A stretch of DNA of 64,000 nt, taken from assembly GCF_001940785.1 (NCBI RefSeq), contig NZ_MSLS01000002.1:133077-197076 (forward strand), given 5' to 3'. Below the pieces are notes generated by a model that saw only the letters and a program-made list of their open reading frames with translations, had not been told where the DNA came from and searched no databases. Made by a program: the position numbers and the translations under genes. Shown here in pieces: positions 55,956 through 64,000 of the stretch; the stretch's first letter is position 1, and every line of letters begins with the position of its first letter. Origin of the DNA: Bacillus sp. MRMR6 (GTDB taxonomy: Bacteria > Bacillota > Bacilli > Bacillales > Cytobacillaceae).

Positions 55956-56612
55956 GTGGAAATTTACATAACAATCGTGTTGCGAACGTTATTATTTTAT
56001 GCCCTCATCTTATTGATTTTCCGTTTTATGGGTAAAAGGGAAATTGGTGAGTTAAGTATTTTAGATTTAGTCGTATTTATAATGATTGCAGAATTAGCGG
56101 TTGTGGCCATTGAAGATCCAGAAAAAAATATGCTTCAAAATATTGTTCCCATGCTTTTACTCATGCTCATCCAGATCGTCTTGGCGGTTTTCTCCTTGAA
56201 AAGTAAACGATTCCGCGATTTGGTTGATGGCCAGCCTACCATTATCATCAACAGAGGTAAAATTGATGAACAGGCAATGCGAAAGCAGCGCTATAATTTC
56301 GATGATTTACTTACACAATTGAGGGATAAAAATATCCGTAGTATCGCGGATGTTGAATTTGCAATCTTAGAGTCCTCTGGAAGTTTATCAGTTATTGAAA
56401 AAGATAAGAGCAACCCCAATAAAGACGGTGATATCACCATCCCATTAGTTGTTGATGGGGCAATTGATGATGAGAATATTAAGCGAATAAACAAAACCAA
56501 TCTGTGGCTGCGGCAGGAATTGAAAAAAAAGGGATATCGTGACATTAAGAAGATTTCATTTTGCAGTTACGAAAACGGAAAATTCTTTGTAGACATAATG
56601 GATGAAGAATGA
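55956..56612 (+). CDS. yrbG: DUF421 membrane protein (YrbG/YetF-like)
   Basis: 218 residues: three transmembrane helices (about 8-75), with FRFMGKREIGELSILDLVVFI between the first two, then a soluble DUF421 domain (DGQPTIIINRGKID) repeated in part. Function not established; sporulation-linked paralogues exist. GTG 55956 is 7 nt after GGGGGAG and gives the usual family length. Confidence 0.88.
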   Translation: MEIYITIVLRTLLFYALILLIFRFMGKREIGELSILDLVVFIMIAELAVVAIEDPEKNMLQNIVPMLLLMLIQIVLAVFSLKSKRFRDLVDGQPTIIINRGKIDEQAMRKQRYNFDDLLTQLRDKNIRSIADVEFAILESSGSLSVIEKDKSNPNKDGDITIPLVVDGAIDDENIKRINKTNLWLRQELKKKGYRDIKKISFCSYENGKFFVDIMDEE

Positions 56613-56642
56613 ATAAAGACACGCCAAAGCGTGTCTTTTATT
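56613..56642. terminator. bidirectional terminator between yrbG and spoVB
   Basis: AAAGACACGC and GCGTGTCTTT form a 10-bp stem with a 4-nt loop between convergent genes. Confidence 0.88.
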
Positions 56643-58188
56643 ATGCAAAGAACTTACGGATAATTGGGATGCGTTTTAGTTCATCCCTTTTTATTAACCC
56701 GATAAGGATTAGCAAAAGAATATAGGAAACCGACATTGCTGTAATGGAGGTAAGGGTCCGGATTGCAAGATGCTCACCGATAAAGATGTTCTCGTAGACC
56801 CAAAAGCCCATCCATGTAATGATCGCCATAATCACGCTGCCTTTTAAGTAATCGCGAAGATAGAACGTGAACGAAATCTTCTTTAATACCGTGGCGAAGT
56901 GTAGGATGGTCACTAGGACAAAGCCAACCATGATTCCTAGTGCGACTCCAGTAATCCCGAAAGCTGGTTGAGAGGCGAGTAGGAAAATCACAGCCGTTTT
57001 CACAATCGCCCCGATTAAGCTATTAATCATCGCAGCCCTGGCAAGATTTAATGCCTGTAAAACGGCCTGCAAGGGACCTTGATAATAGTAAAATAAGAAA
57101 AATGGTGCCATAATCCGGATAAAGTATGCTCCTTTAGTTGAGCCATACATTAATTCCATTAGCGGGTCGGCTAACACATATAGGATGATTACCGACAGTC
57201 CCCCTGTTAAAAAAGCGAACCGTAAGGCCTGCTGCAGGCGGTGTTCAATGAGCTGTTTATTATTTTGCGAATTGGCTTCACTAATCGCTGGAACAAGTGA
57301 GGTTGCAAGCGAATAGGTGACAAAGGATGGCAGAAGCAGCAGGGGCATCGCGAAGCCAGTTAATGCACCATATTGTTTGGTAGCGGCAACCGCTGCAACT
57401 CCCGCAAGGGCTAAGCTATGGGAAACAACAATTGGCTCGAAAAACCAAGAAATTGATCCAATCATCCGGCTTCCTAGTGTAGGAAGAGAAATTTCCATCA
57501 ATTCTTTGAAGGTCTTTTTGCCAGAATGGACAATTTGAAAAAAGTTCTTTCTCAGTCTGAAGCGCTTTTTTAATTTGAAGGTTGTCATCAAATAAATTAA
57601 TGAAACTATTTCTCCCATTACGGCTGCGACCATTGCGGCAGCGGCAGCGTATTCAACACCGTACGGTAAAAAGGTTTGGGTCAATACAGCGATAAGGGTA
57701 ATTCTGATAAGCTGCTCTAATATTTGTGAAACAGCAGACGGACGCATATTTTGCCTGCCCTGAAAATAACCGCGCAACACAGAAGATACTGCGATAATCG
57801 GCACTACAGGCGCAATGGCAATCAAAGGATAATAGGTCCTTGGGTCGGTAAACAATGTGGTGGACAACCATGGTGCCAAAAGAATTAGAGCTGGAGTAAA
57901 GATAAGTGATAGTGTAATGGTAATGGCCAAGGAAACGACCAATATCTTCTTTACTTCAGAATGATTTCCTTTTGCTTTTGCCTCGGCGATATTTTTAGAA
58001 ATGGCAACAGGAAGTCCCATTTGAACGAGCGTCACGACAAGGATAAAAGTGGGATAAGCCATCATATACAGGCCTACACCTTCTTCGCCAATACTTCTGG
58101 CGATGACAATTCGGTTAATAAAACCTAATATTCTTGTAATAAATCCTGCTATTAATAGGATTAAAGTCCCCTTTAAAAACTTAGACAT
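56641..58188 (-). CDS. spoVB: stage V sporulation protein B, MurJ/MOP-type flippase
   Basis: 515 residues, about 14 transmembrane helices, MATE/MOP superfamily (polysaccharide transporter type): GFITRILGFINRIVIARSIGEEGVGLY at the N-terminus, VLRGYFQGRQNMRPSAVSQ in the middle. Needed for spore cortex synthesis, probably as a lipid-linked precursor flippase. GAAGGTGGG precedes the ATG on the minus strand. Confidence 0.96.
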   Translation of the reverse strand: MSKFLKGTLILLIAGFITRILGFINRIVIARSIGEEGVGLYMMAYPTFILVVTLVQMGLPVAISKNIAEAKAKGNHSEVKKILVVSLAITITLSLIFTPALILLAPWLSTTLFTDPRTYYPLIAIAPVVPIIAVSSVLRGYFQGRQNMRPSAVSQILEQLIRITLIAVLTQTFLPYGVEYAAAAAMVAAVMGEIVSLIYLMTTFKLKKRFRLRKNFFQIVHSGKKTFKELMEISLPTLGSRMIGSISWFFEPIVVSHSLALAGVAAVAATKQYGALTGFAMPLLLLPSFVTYSLATSLVPAISEANSQNNKQLIEHRLQQALRFAFLTGGLSVIILYVLADPLMELMYGSTKGAYFIRIMAPFFLFYYYQGPLQAVLQALNLARAAMINSLIGAIVKTAVIFLLASQPAFGITGVALGIMVGFVLVTILHFATVLKKISFTFYLRDYLKGSVIMAIITWMGFWVYENIFIGEHLAIRTLTSITAMSVSYILLLILIGLIKRDELKRIPIIRKFFA

Positions 58189-58324
58189 AGCTTTCCCACC
58201 TTCTCAAAATAGGCGATTTCATATACAATTATCTATATGCAAGTGGGTGGACAAAGCATGACAAGCTAGTTTGCTTTTTATAAAAAGTCATTGAGTATGT
58301 TACTAGCCTAGGGAGGAAATTAGA

Positions 58325-58621
58325 ATGGAAATTGGCCACGCGTATGATCATTTTCGAACACAGGTAGAACCAGCAATTGTCAGTAAACTTGAGGAATTTA
58401 AGCTACTTGGCTATAACGCCGTTTCAAAAAAGGAGCTCTGGAATTACTTAACAAAGAAGAAATGGAAAAAGGTGAGACAAGAAATTAAGCTTTACGAAAT
58501 TATTGGTGAGATCCTCTCAGTAAAAGTAAGCGATTACCTAAGTTACACCACGATCGAAACTTACAAACATAATGATTTTTCATTTGATAATGAAAATGAT
58601 TGGAAGGAATTGTTGAAATAA
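58325..58621 (+). CDS. comN: post-transcriptional regulator ComN (YrzD)
   Basis: 98 residues, soluble. Sequence pattern KLEEFKLLGYNAVSKKELWNYLTKKKWKK matches the ComN family. In B. subtilis ComN acts after transcription on the comE late competence operon. GGAGGAAATTAG before ATG 58325. Between spoVB and secDF, as in B. subtilis. Confidence 0.88.
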   Translation: MEIGHAYDHFRTQVEPAIVSKLEEFKLLGYNAVSKKELWNYLTKKKWKKVRQEIKLYEIIGEILSVKVSDYLSYTTIETYKHNDFSFDNENDWKELLK

Positions 58622-58719
58622 ATCTTTTCTATCGTCACAAATGGGTTCCAAGATTAAATTGACAGTATTTCCAACTTATTTCATAATGGTAGCAATGACT
58701 TTATTTATTATATTTATAT

Positions 58720-58746
58720 AAGGCTCTAGGGCCTTGCTTTTTTTGC
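58720..58746 (+). terminator. intrinsic terminator after comN
   Basis: AAGGC and GCCTT pair around a short loop, followed by GC and a run of eight or more T. Confidence 0.75.
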
Positions 58747-58802
58747 TAATAGGAAAGTGTGGTTTTTCCAAATTTATACTTTCCTAACGCATAAGAAAAA
58801 CG

Positions 58803-58836
58803 AAGGCATTCGCCTAAAGGACTTGGTGAATGCCAA
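58803..58836 (+). promoter_or_regulatory. inverted repeat in the secDF leader
   Basis: GGCATTC (58805-58811) and GAATGCC (58828-58834) can form a 7-bp hairpin ending about 20 nt before the AAGGAGG of secDF. No T run follows, so it is not a terminator. Meaning unknown. Confidence 0.45.
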
Positions 58837-58871
58837 GTTTTTCTAAAAGCATTAAGGAGGAACTATACATA

Positions 58872-61139
58872 ATGGTTAAGCGCAGTAGAATCATTGCTTT
58901 CCTGCTAGTGGTTGTCCTAATAGGAAGCACAATGGGGTTCACAACAAAAGGCATTTTGAACGACATTAAGCTAGGTTTGGATCTTCAAGGTGGATTTGAA
59001 GTTTTGTATGAGGTCGAACCAGCTAAAGATGGTCAAGATAAAGTTGACAGAGAAATGATGGTTAGTACCGCAGAAGCACTTGACCGTCGGATTAATGTTA
59101 TTGGTGTAAGTGAACCGAGTATCCAAATAGAGGGTGAAAATCGGATCCGTGTTCAGTTAGCTGGTGTTACTGACCAGAATGAAGCACGTGAAATCTTATC
59201 TACACAAGCAAACCTTACCTTCCGTGATGCGAACGACCGTCTGATGATGGATGGTTCTGACTTGGTTGAAGGTGGAGCGAAGCAGACCTTTGACGAGAAC
59301 GGGGCACCAAGTGTTTCATTGAAATTAAAGAGTGCTGATACATTCCGAAAAGTAACAGAGGAAATTGTTAATATGACACCAAATAACGTCCTCGTTATTT
59401 GGCTTGATTTTGAGGAAGGCAAAGATTCCTTTAAAGAGGAAATTGGCAAGCCGAATCCTAAATTCTTATCTGCGCCAACTGTAAGAGAGATTTTTAATCA
59501 AAACACAGTTTCAATAGTGGGAAGTTTCACAGCAGAAGAAGCACAGCAGCTGGCGTCCTTACTAAATGCAGGTGCTCTTCCTGTTAAATTGACTGAAGTA
59601 TATTCAACTTCTGTAGGTGCCAAGTTTGGTGAACAAGCGTTAAATAAAACAATTTTTGCCGGGATTATTGGGGTTGCACTTGTTTTCTTATTTATGCTTG
59701 TGTACTACCGATTCCCAGGTTTTATTGCGACGGTTACCCTATCCATTTATATTTGGCTCATTTTATTAGTTTTTGATTGGATGAATGGTGTTTTAACCCT
59801 GCCAGGTATTGCTGCCCTAATTCTCGGGGTTGGAATGGCCGTTGATGCAAACATCATTACCTATGAACGGATTCGTGAAGAACTAAAGGTCGGCCGAACG
59901 GCTAAGTCTGCTTTCCAAGCTGGAAGCAAGAACTCTTTTTCAACCATTGTTGACGCCAACCTGACTACAATTTTAACTGCTTCTGTTCTATTCTTCTATG
60001 GGACAAGCTCAGTTAAAGGCTTTGCGACGATGTTACTAGTCAGTATTATTTTAAGTTTTGTTACAGCTGTTTTCGGTTCTCGTATTTTTCTTGGACTTTG
60101 GGTAAACAGCGGATTCTTAAATAAAAAGCCAGGCTGGTTTGGTGTCAAGCAGGCAGATATTAAAAATATCGCTGAAAATTGGGATACATTAGACCTTCCT
60201 ACTAGATGGGACAAATATGATTTTGTCAAAGTGAGGAAGCTGTTTTTCATGATTTCAGGTGCCCTTCTAGCCGTAGGTATTATTTTATTACTCATATTCC
60301 GTTTGAATGTATCGATTGACTTTTCAAGCGGCACTAGAATAGAGGTACTGTCTGACACACCATTAACAACTGAAAAGGTTAAGGAATCCCTTGCCAAGTT
60401 GGACATAAACACAGATGATATTGTTATATCGGGAGACAACAAAGAAATGGCCTCTGCCCGACTTAAAGGGGTATTGTCAAAGGATGATATTGCTGAATTA
60501 AAAGCTGCCTTAGATGACGAATTTGGTGCTGAGCCAAACGTAAGTACCGTGTCGCCAACAATCGGTAAAGAATTAGCGAAAAATGCTATTATCGCCTTAA
60601 TCATTGCCAGCATTGGAATTATCATTTATGTCACGATTCGCTTCGAGTGGGCGATGGCTGTTGCTGCAATTGTTTCCTTGCTGCATGATGCATTTTTCAT
60701 GATAGCCTTCTTTAGTATCACAAGGCTTGAAGTCGATTTGACGTTCATTGCAGCCGTCCTTACGATTATCGGTTATTCTATTAATGACACGATTGTTACC
60801 TTTGACCGCATGCGTGAGAATCTGCAGAAGAAAAAACGTCTCAAAACGTTTGAAGATATTGCGGATGTCGTGAATGTGAGTGTACGTCAAACGCTGACAC
60901 GCTCCTTTAACACTGTGTTAACAGTATTCTTAACTGTTATCGCGTTAATCTTCTTTGGCAGTGAATCTATCCGTAATTTCTCGATCGCCTTGTTTGTTGG
61001 TTTATTCTCTGGTGTTTATTCTTCTATCTTTATTGCTACCAACCTTTGGGTGGTCCTGAAAGCAAAAGAATTAAAGAAGAAGGGTACCATTAAAACCGTT
61101 AAAGAAAAGCGAAACTACTCCGACGAACCACAAGTTTAA
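58872..61139 (+). CDS. secDF: protein translocase SecDF (fused)
   Basis: 755 residues with SecD and SecF fused, as in Bacillus. SecD half: LGLDLQGGFEVLYEV and LPGIAALILGVGMAVDANIITYERIREEL. SecF half begins near residue 455 with NVSIDFSSGTRIEV and ends SINDTIVTFDRMREN. Twelve transmembrane segments. Uses proton motive force to complete secretion. ATG 58872 follows AAGGAGG at 10 nt; an upstream ATG at 58830 lies inside the leader hairpin. Confidence 0.97.
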   Translation: MVKRSRIIAFLLVVVLIGSTMGFTTKGILNDIKLGLDLQGGFEVLYEVEPAKDGQDKVDREMMVSTAEALDRRINVIGVSEPSIQIEGENRIRVQLAGVTDQNEAREILSTQANLTFRDANDRLMMDGSDLVEGGAKQTFDENGAPSVSLKLKSADTFRKVTEEIVNMTPNNVLVIWLDFEEGKDSFKEEIGKPNPKFLSAPTVREIFNQNTVSIVGSFTAEEAQQLASLLNAGALPVKLTEVYSTSVGAKFGEQALNKTIFAGIIGVALVFLFMLVYYRFPGFIATVTLSIYIWLILLVFDWMNGVLTLPGIAALILGVGMAVDANIITYERIREELKVGRTAKSAFQAGSKNSFSTIVDANLTTILTASVLFFYGTSSVKGFATMLLVSIILSFVTAVFGSRIFLGLWVNSGFLNKKPGWFGVKQADIKNIAENWDTLDLPTRWDKYDFVKVRKLFFMISGALLAVGIILLLIFRLNVSIDFSSGTRIEVLSDTPLTTEKVKESLAKLDINTDDIVISGDNKEMASARLKGVLSKDDIAELKAALDDEFGAEPNVSTVSPTIGKELAKNAIIALIIASIGIIIYVTIRFEWAMAVAAIVSLLHDAFFMIAFFSITRLEVDLTFIAAVLTIIGYSINDTIVTFDRMRENLQKKKRLKTFEDIADVVNVSVRQTLTRSFNTVLTVFLTVIALIFFGSESIRNFSIALFVGLFSGVYSSIFIATNLWVVLKAKELKKKGTIKTVKEKRNYSDEPQV

Positions 61140-61146
61140 AATTCCT

Positions 61147-61175
61147 AAACCGCAGCTAGCCTGCGGTTTTGTTGT
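61147..61175 (+). terminator. intrinsic terminator after secDF
   Basis: AAACCGCAG and CTGCGGTTT form a 9-bp stem with a 5-nt loop and a T-rich tail. Confidence 0.88.
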
Positions 61176-61197
61176 GTTGTTCTTATTTTTCATGATT

Positions 61198-61322
61198 GGA
61201 ACGGAAGGTGCGAGACTTCAACAGGAACAAGGGGCAGAGGAGACCCTGCAGGCGCTAGCGCCGAGGAGGCTCCCCGGGCCTCCTTAAGGTGCGCGAAGCA
61301 TCTTTCGTTACAATCAACAGGA
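61198..61322 (+). repeat. dispersed GC-rich intergenic repeat (GGAACGGAAGGTGCGAGACT type)
   Basis: Starts GGAACGGAAGGTGCGAGACT, contains GAGACCCTGCAGGCG and GAGGAGGCTCCCCGGGCC, and ends GCGAAGCATC...AATCAAC. I recognise this as a family repeated between genes in many Bacillus-group genomes. It is clearly richer in G+C than its surroundings and encodes no protein. Only one copy is visible here. Confidence 0.65.
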
Positions 61323-61402
61323 GTTCATCAACTATTTAAAATACCAATGATTGAACAACTCTACTCGCTCCTGTATAATAGTAAAGTCTGAGGGGTGAAC
61401 GC

Positions 61403-63766
61403 ATGTTAAAGTCGAAAACGAGATGGATTGTTCGTAAATCTGATCAGCAAAAAGTAGAACTACTTGAAAAAGAATTAAAAATAACGCCACTTGTTGCGTC
61501 TATGCTTATCAACCGCGGATTAGAAACGCCAGATTCTGCACGGTATTTTTTATTTGGTCAGGAGCAATTTCATGACCCGTACTTATTAAAGGGAATGGAT
61601 ATAGCAGTCAGCAAAATACAAGAGGCAATAGAGAAACAAGAGCCTATTCTAATATTTGGAGATTACGATGCTGATGGTGTTAGCAGCACCACTGTGTTAA
61701 TGATAACGTTGAAGGAATTAGGTGCAAATGTTCAGTTTTATATTCCGAATCGTTTTACGGAAGGCTACGGCCCAAACGAATCAGCATTTCGTTATGCTGC
61801 GGATATTGGAATAAAATTGATTATTACTGTAGATACAGGTATATCTGCTATACATGAAGCAAATGTTGCAAAAGACCTGGGCATTGATCTAATCATTACC
61901 GATCACCATGAGCCAGGACCGGTTTTACCCGAAGCGCTAGCGATTATTCATCCTAAGCTGCCGGACAGTACTTATCCGTTTCGCGAGCTTGCTGGAGTAG
62001 GTGTTGCCTTTAAGTTAGCGCATGCCTTATATGGAAAGCTTCCAGAGCACTTGTTTGAAATTGCTGTAATTGGAACAATTGCAGACTTAGTGTCTTTAAA
62101 GGACGAAAATCGACTGATTGCAAAAAAAGGATTAGAAAAACTTAAAGTTACTAGAAACATCGGTCTTAAAGCGATATTCAAGTTAGCTGGTGTTCAGCCG
62201 CAGTCTATTAATGAAGAAACCGTTGGATTTACACTTGCACCTAGAATTAATGCGGTTGGACGTTTAGAAAACGCTGATATGGCAGTCCAGCTTTTGCTTA
62301 CAGATGACCCAATCGAGGCAGAGGCTTTGGCATCGGAAATGGATGCCCTAAACAGGGCTAGACAGTCAATCGTTAATGAAATTACAACTGAAGCGATCGA
62401 AGAGGTGGAAAAGTATTTTCCAACCACTTCGAATTCTGTCCTAGTAATTGGTAAGGAAGGCTGGAATGCCGGTGTAATTGGAATTGTAGCCTCAAGGCTA
62501 GTGGAAAAATTCTACCGTCCAACGATTGTATTGAGCTTTGACAAGGAAAAAGGGTTGGCAAAAGGGTCAGCACGCAGTATTCCAGGCTTCGATTTATTTA
62601 AAAACCTATCTACTTGTCGCGATATTTTACCACATTTCGGCGGACATCCTATGGCTGCTGGTATGACCTTAAATCTAGAGGATGTCGCAGAGCTTCGTTC
62701 CCGCCTAAATGAATTGGCTAACGAGCAGTTAACAGAGGAAGATTTTGTCCCTGTCACAGCGCTTGACCATGAAATTAATTTGGAAGCAGTTAATTTATCA
62801 GTTCTGGAGGAACTAAATCTTCTTTCTCCTTTTGGAATGGACAACCCTAAACCCAAAGTGCTGATAAATGGTGTGCAAATTACTTCTATGAGAAAAATAG
62901 GCAGTGAGCAAAACCATTTAAAGGTTTTGGTGAATGAAAATGGTTCAAGCCTAGATGGAATTGGGTTTGGTTTAGGAACACTCGCTGACCAAATTTCACT
63001 AGCAGCAAAAATTTCTTTAATAGGTGAATTAGCGGTCAATGAATGGAATAATATCCGTAAACCACAAATTTTTATCCAGGACATTGCGGTTGAGTCTTGG
63101 CAATTATTCGATCACCGTGGAGTAAAACGACTGAGCAACATGGTCAGCCACATCCCAAATGAAAACCGTAAATATGTTGTTTTTAACAAGGAGCAGCTTG
63201 GAAAAGTCGAAGTTAATATTCAAAATGAGGTAAGTTTGATAGAGACTCTTGAAGAGGCGGAAGCTTTCGAAGCGGATCATGCCAATATTGCTTTAGTCGA
63301 TCTGCCGCCATCTAAAGAAATGTTGTACCGGTTGCTGAAAGGAAAACGTCCAGCACGGATCTATACTTATTTTTATAAAGAAAATAGTGACTTCTTCAGT
63401 ACCGTGCCGACTCGTGATCATTTTAAGTGGTATTATGCCTTTTTATTGAAAAAAGGTCCGATTGACTTAGCCCGCTATGGTCAGGAAATTGCCATGAATC
63501 GCGGCTGGTCACAGGAAACGATTACTTTCATGTCAAAGGTGTTTTCTGAACTAGATTTTGTTACAATAAACAATGGACTTATTTCATTGAATAAACCAAC
63601 GCATAAGCGTGACCTAACTGATTCCATTACCTATCAAACGAAGCAGGCTCAATATGCACTTGAAAGGGATTTGTTGTTCTCATCCTTTCAGCAATTAAAG
63701 AGCTGGTTCGATTCTGTTTTGGAAGAATCAGTTGAAATTGAGGAGGCAATAAAAGAATGGACTTAA
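61403..63766 (+). CDS. recJ: single-stranded-DNA-specific exonuclease RecJ
   Basis: 787 residues, long Bacillus-type RecJ. DHH domain: [37 protein letters not shown]1 domain: [13 protein letters not shown] fold and a C-terminal extension (about 560-787) typical of Firmicutes. 5'-3' exonuclease in recombination and mismatch repair. AGGGGTG before ATG 61403. Overlaps apt by 10 nt. Confidence 0.97.
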   Translation: MLKSKTRWIVRKSDQQKVELLEKELKITPLVASMLINRGLETPDSARYFLFGQEQFHDPYLLKGMDIAVSKIQEAIEKQEPILIFGDYDADGVSSTTVLMITLKELGANVQFYIPNRFTEGYGPNESAFRYAADIGIKLIITVDTGISAIHEANVAKDLGIDLIITDHHEPGPVLPEALAIIHPKLPDSTYPFRELAGVGVAFKLAHALYGKLPEHLFEIAVIGTIADLVSLKDENRLIAKKGLEKLKVTRNIGLKAIFKLAGVQPQSINEETVGFTLAPRINAVGRLENADMAVQLLLTDDPIEAEALASEMDALNRARQSIVNEITTEAIEEVEKYFPTTSNSVLVIGKEGWNAGVIGIVASRLVEKFYRPTIVLSFDKEKGLAKGSARSIPGFDLFKNLSTCRDILPHFGGHPMAAGMTLNLEDVAELRSRLNELANEQLTEEDFVPVTALDHEINLEAVNLSVLEELNLLSPFGMDNPKPKVLINGVQITSMRKIGSEQNHLKVLVNENGSSLDGIGFGLGTLADQISLAAKISLIGELAVNEWNNIRKPQIFIQDIAVESWQLFDHRGVKRLSNMVSHIPNENRKYVVFNKEQLGKVEVNIQNEVSLIETLEEAEAFEADHANIALVDLPPSKEMLYRLLKGKRPARIYTYFYKENSDFFSTVPTRDHFKWYYAFLLKKGPIDLARYGQEIAMNRGWSQETITFMSKVFSELDFVTINNGLISLNKPTHKRDLTDSITYQTKQAQYALERDLLFSSFQQLKSWFDSVLEESVEIEEAIKEWT

Positions 63767-64000
63767 AACAATTTATAACAATTGTGGAGGATTGGCCAAA
63801 GCCGGGTATTAAGTTTAAAGATATCACCACGCTAATGGATAACGGTGAAGCATACAAATATGCTACAGATCAAATCGTATCATATGCAAAGGAAAAACAA
63901 ATTGACCTTGTCGTTGGACCTGAAGCTCGTGGTTTTATTATCGGCTGCCCAGTTGCTTATTCACTTGGTGTAGGCTTTGCGCCGGTACGTAAAGAAGGTA
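63757..64000 (+). CDS. apt: adenine phosphoribosyltransferase (5' part, cut by window end)
   Basis: The first 81 codons are visible: [27 protein letters not shown] and [26 protein letters not shown] are typical of Apt. Salvages adenine with PRPP to AMP. The C-terminal PRPP loop lies beyond the window. GGAGG lies within the end of recJ, so the two are translationally coupled, as in B. subtilis. Confidence 0.96.
   Translation, partial: MDLKQFITIVEDWPKPGIKFKDITTLMDNGEAYKYATDQIVSYAKEKQIDLVVGPEARGFIIGCPVAYSLGVGFAPVRKEG

Noticed and set aside
59996-60625. Minus-strand frame of 209 codons within secDF
   Set aside because: A shadow of the conserved SecD/SecF junction on the + strand, with no ribosome site.
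62512-63084. Minus-strand frame of 190 codons within recJ
   Set aside because: Antisense to the conserved DHHA1/OB region of RecJ; no independent signals.

Overview
The window is chromosomal DNA from an endospore-forming, low-GC Gram-positive bacterium of the family Bacillaceae. Gene content and order follow the Bacillus subtilis valS-folC-comC-spoIIB-maf-radC-mreBCD-minCD-spoIVFAB-rplU-rpmA-spo0B-obg-pheBA-nadBCA-safA and bofC-ruvAB-queA-tgt-spoVB-secDF-recJ-apt blocks. It is not B. subtilis itself: it carries an RNase E/G gene, a complete type IV pilus operon and two dispersed repeats of the kind seen in Bacillus/Neobacillus relatives. The genus assignment is inference.

Layout. Positions 1-6040 hold an O-antigen-ligase-like membrane protein, then T-box-controlled valS and folC. 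Positions 6114-20716 form a type IV pilus locus at the place where B. subtilis has only comC: a GAF-GGDEF diguanylate cyclase, three divergent minor-pilin genes, and an operon of an acidic membrane protein, a G5/VanW-type envelope protein, pilB, pilT, pilC, major pilin, prepilin peptidase, pilM, pilN, pilO and a second pilin. PilB starts with two 24-residue MshEN motifs, the known c-di-GMP-binding fold, so the neighbouring cyclase and the extension motor look like one signalling unit.

Positions 20771-36559 return to the conserved block: spoIIB, maf, radC, mreBCD, minCD, spoIVFAB, rng, rplU-prp-rpmA, spo0B-obg and pheBA. radC is interrupted inside its JAMM motif by an 828-nt group II intron with no reverse transcriptase; in-silico removal restores the motif exactly. 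Positions 36727-42014 carry niaR and nifS facing nadBCA (NAD synthesis). A 290-bp array of 21- and 20-bp tandem repeats follows, then the spore coat genes safA (with a large Met/Pro/Gly repeat domain), a CotS-like kinase fold, a CoxA-like lipoprotein and bofC.

Positions 47239-50894 look like an accessory insertion: an SDR dehydrogenase overlapping a divergent QueA paralogue, then a cysteine-rich GAF histidine kinase and LuxR-type regulator. The rest (51067-64000) is the conserved ruvAB-queA-tgt-yajC, yrzE, yrbG, spoVB, comN, secDF, recJ, apt segment, with apt cut by the window edge. The most interesting parts are the c-di-GMP-linked pilus locus with its beta-helical minor pilin, the radC intron with an altered domain V triad, the SDR/QueA-like pair, and two intergenic arrays with a period of about two DNA helical turns.
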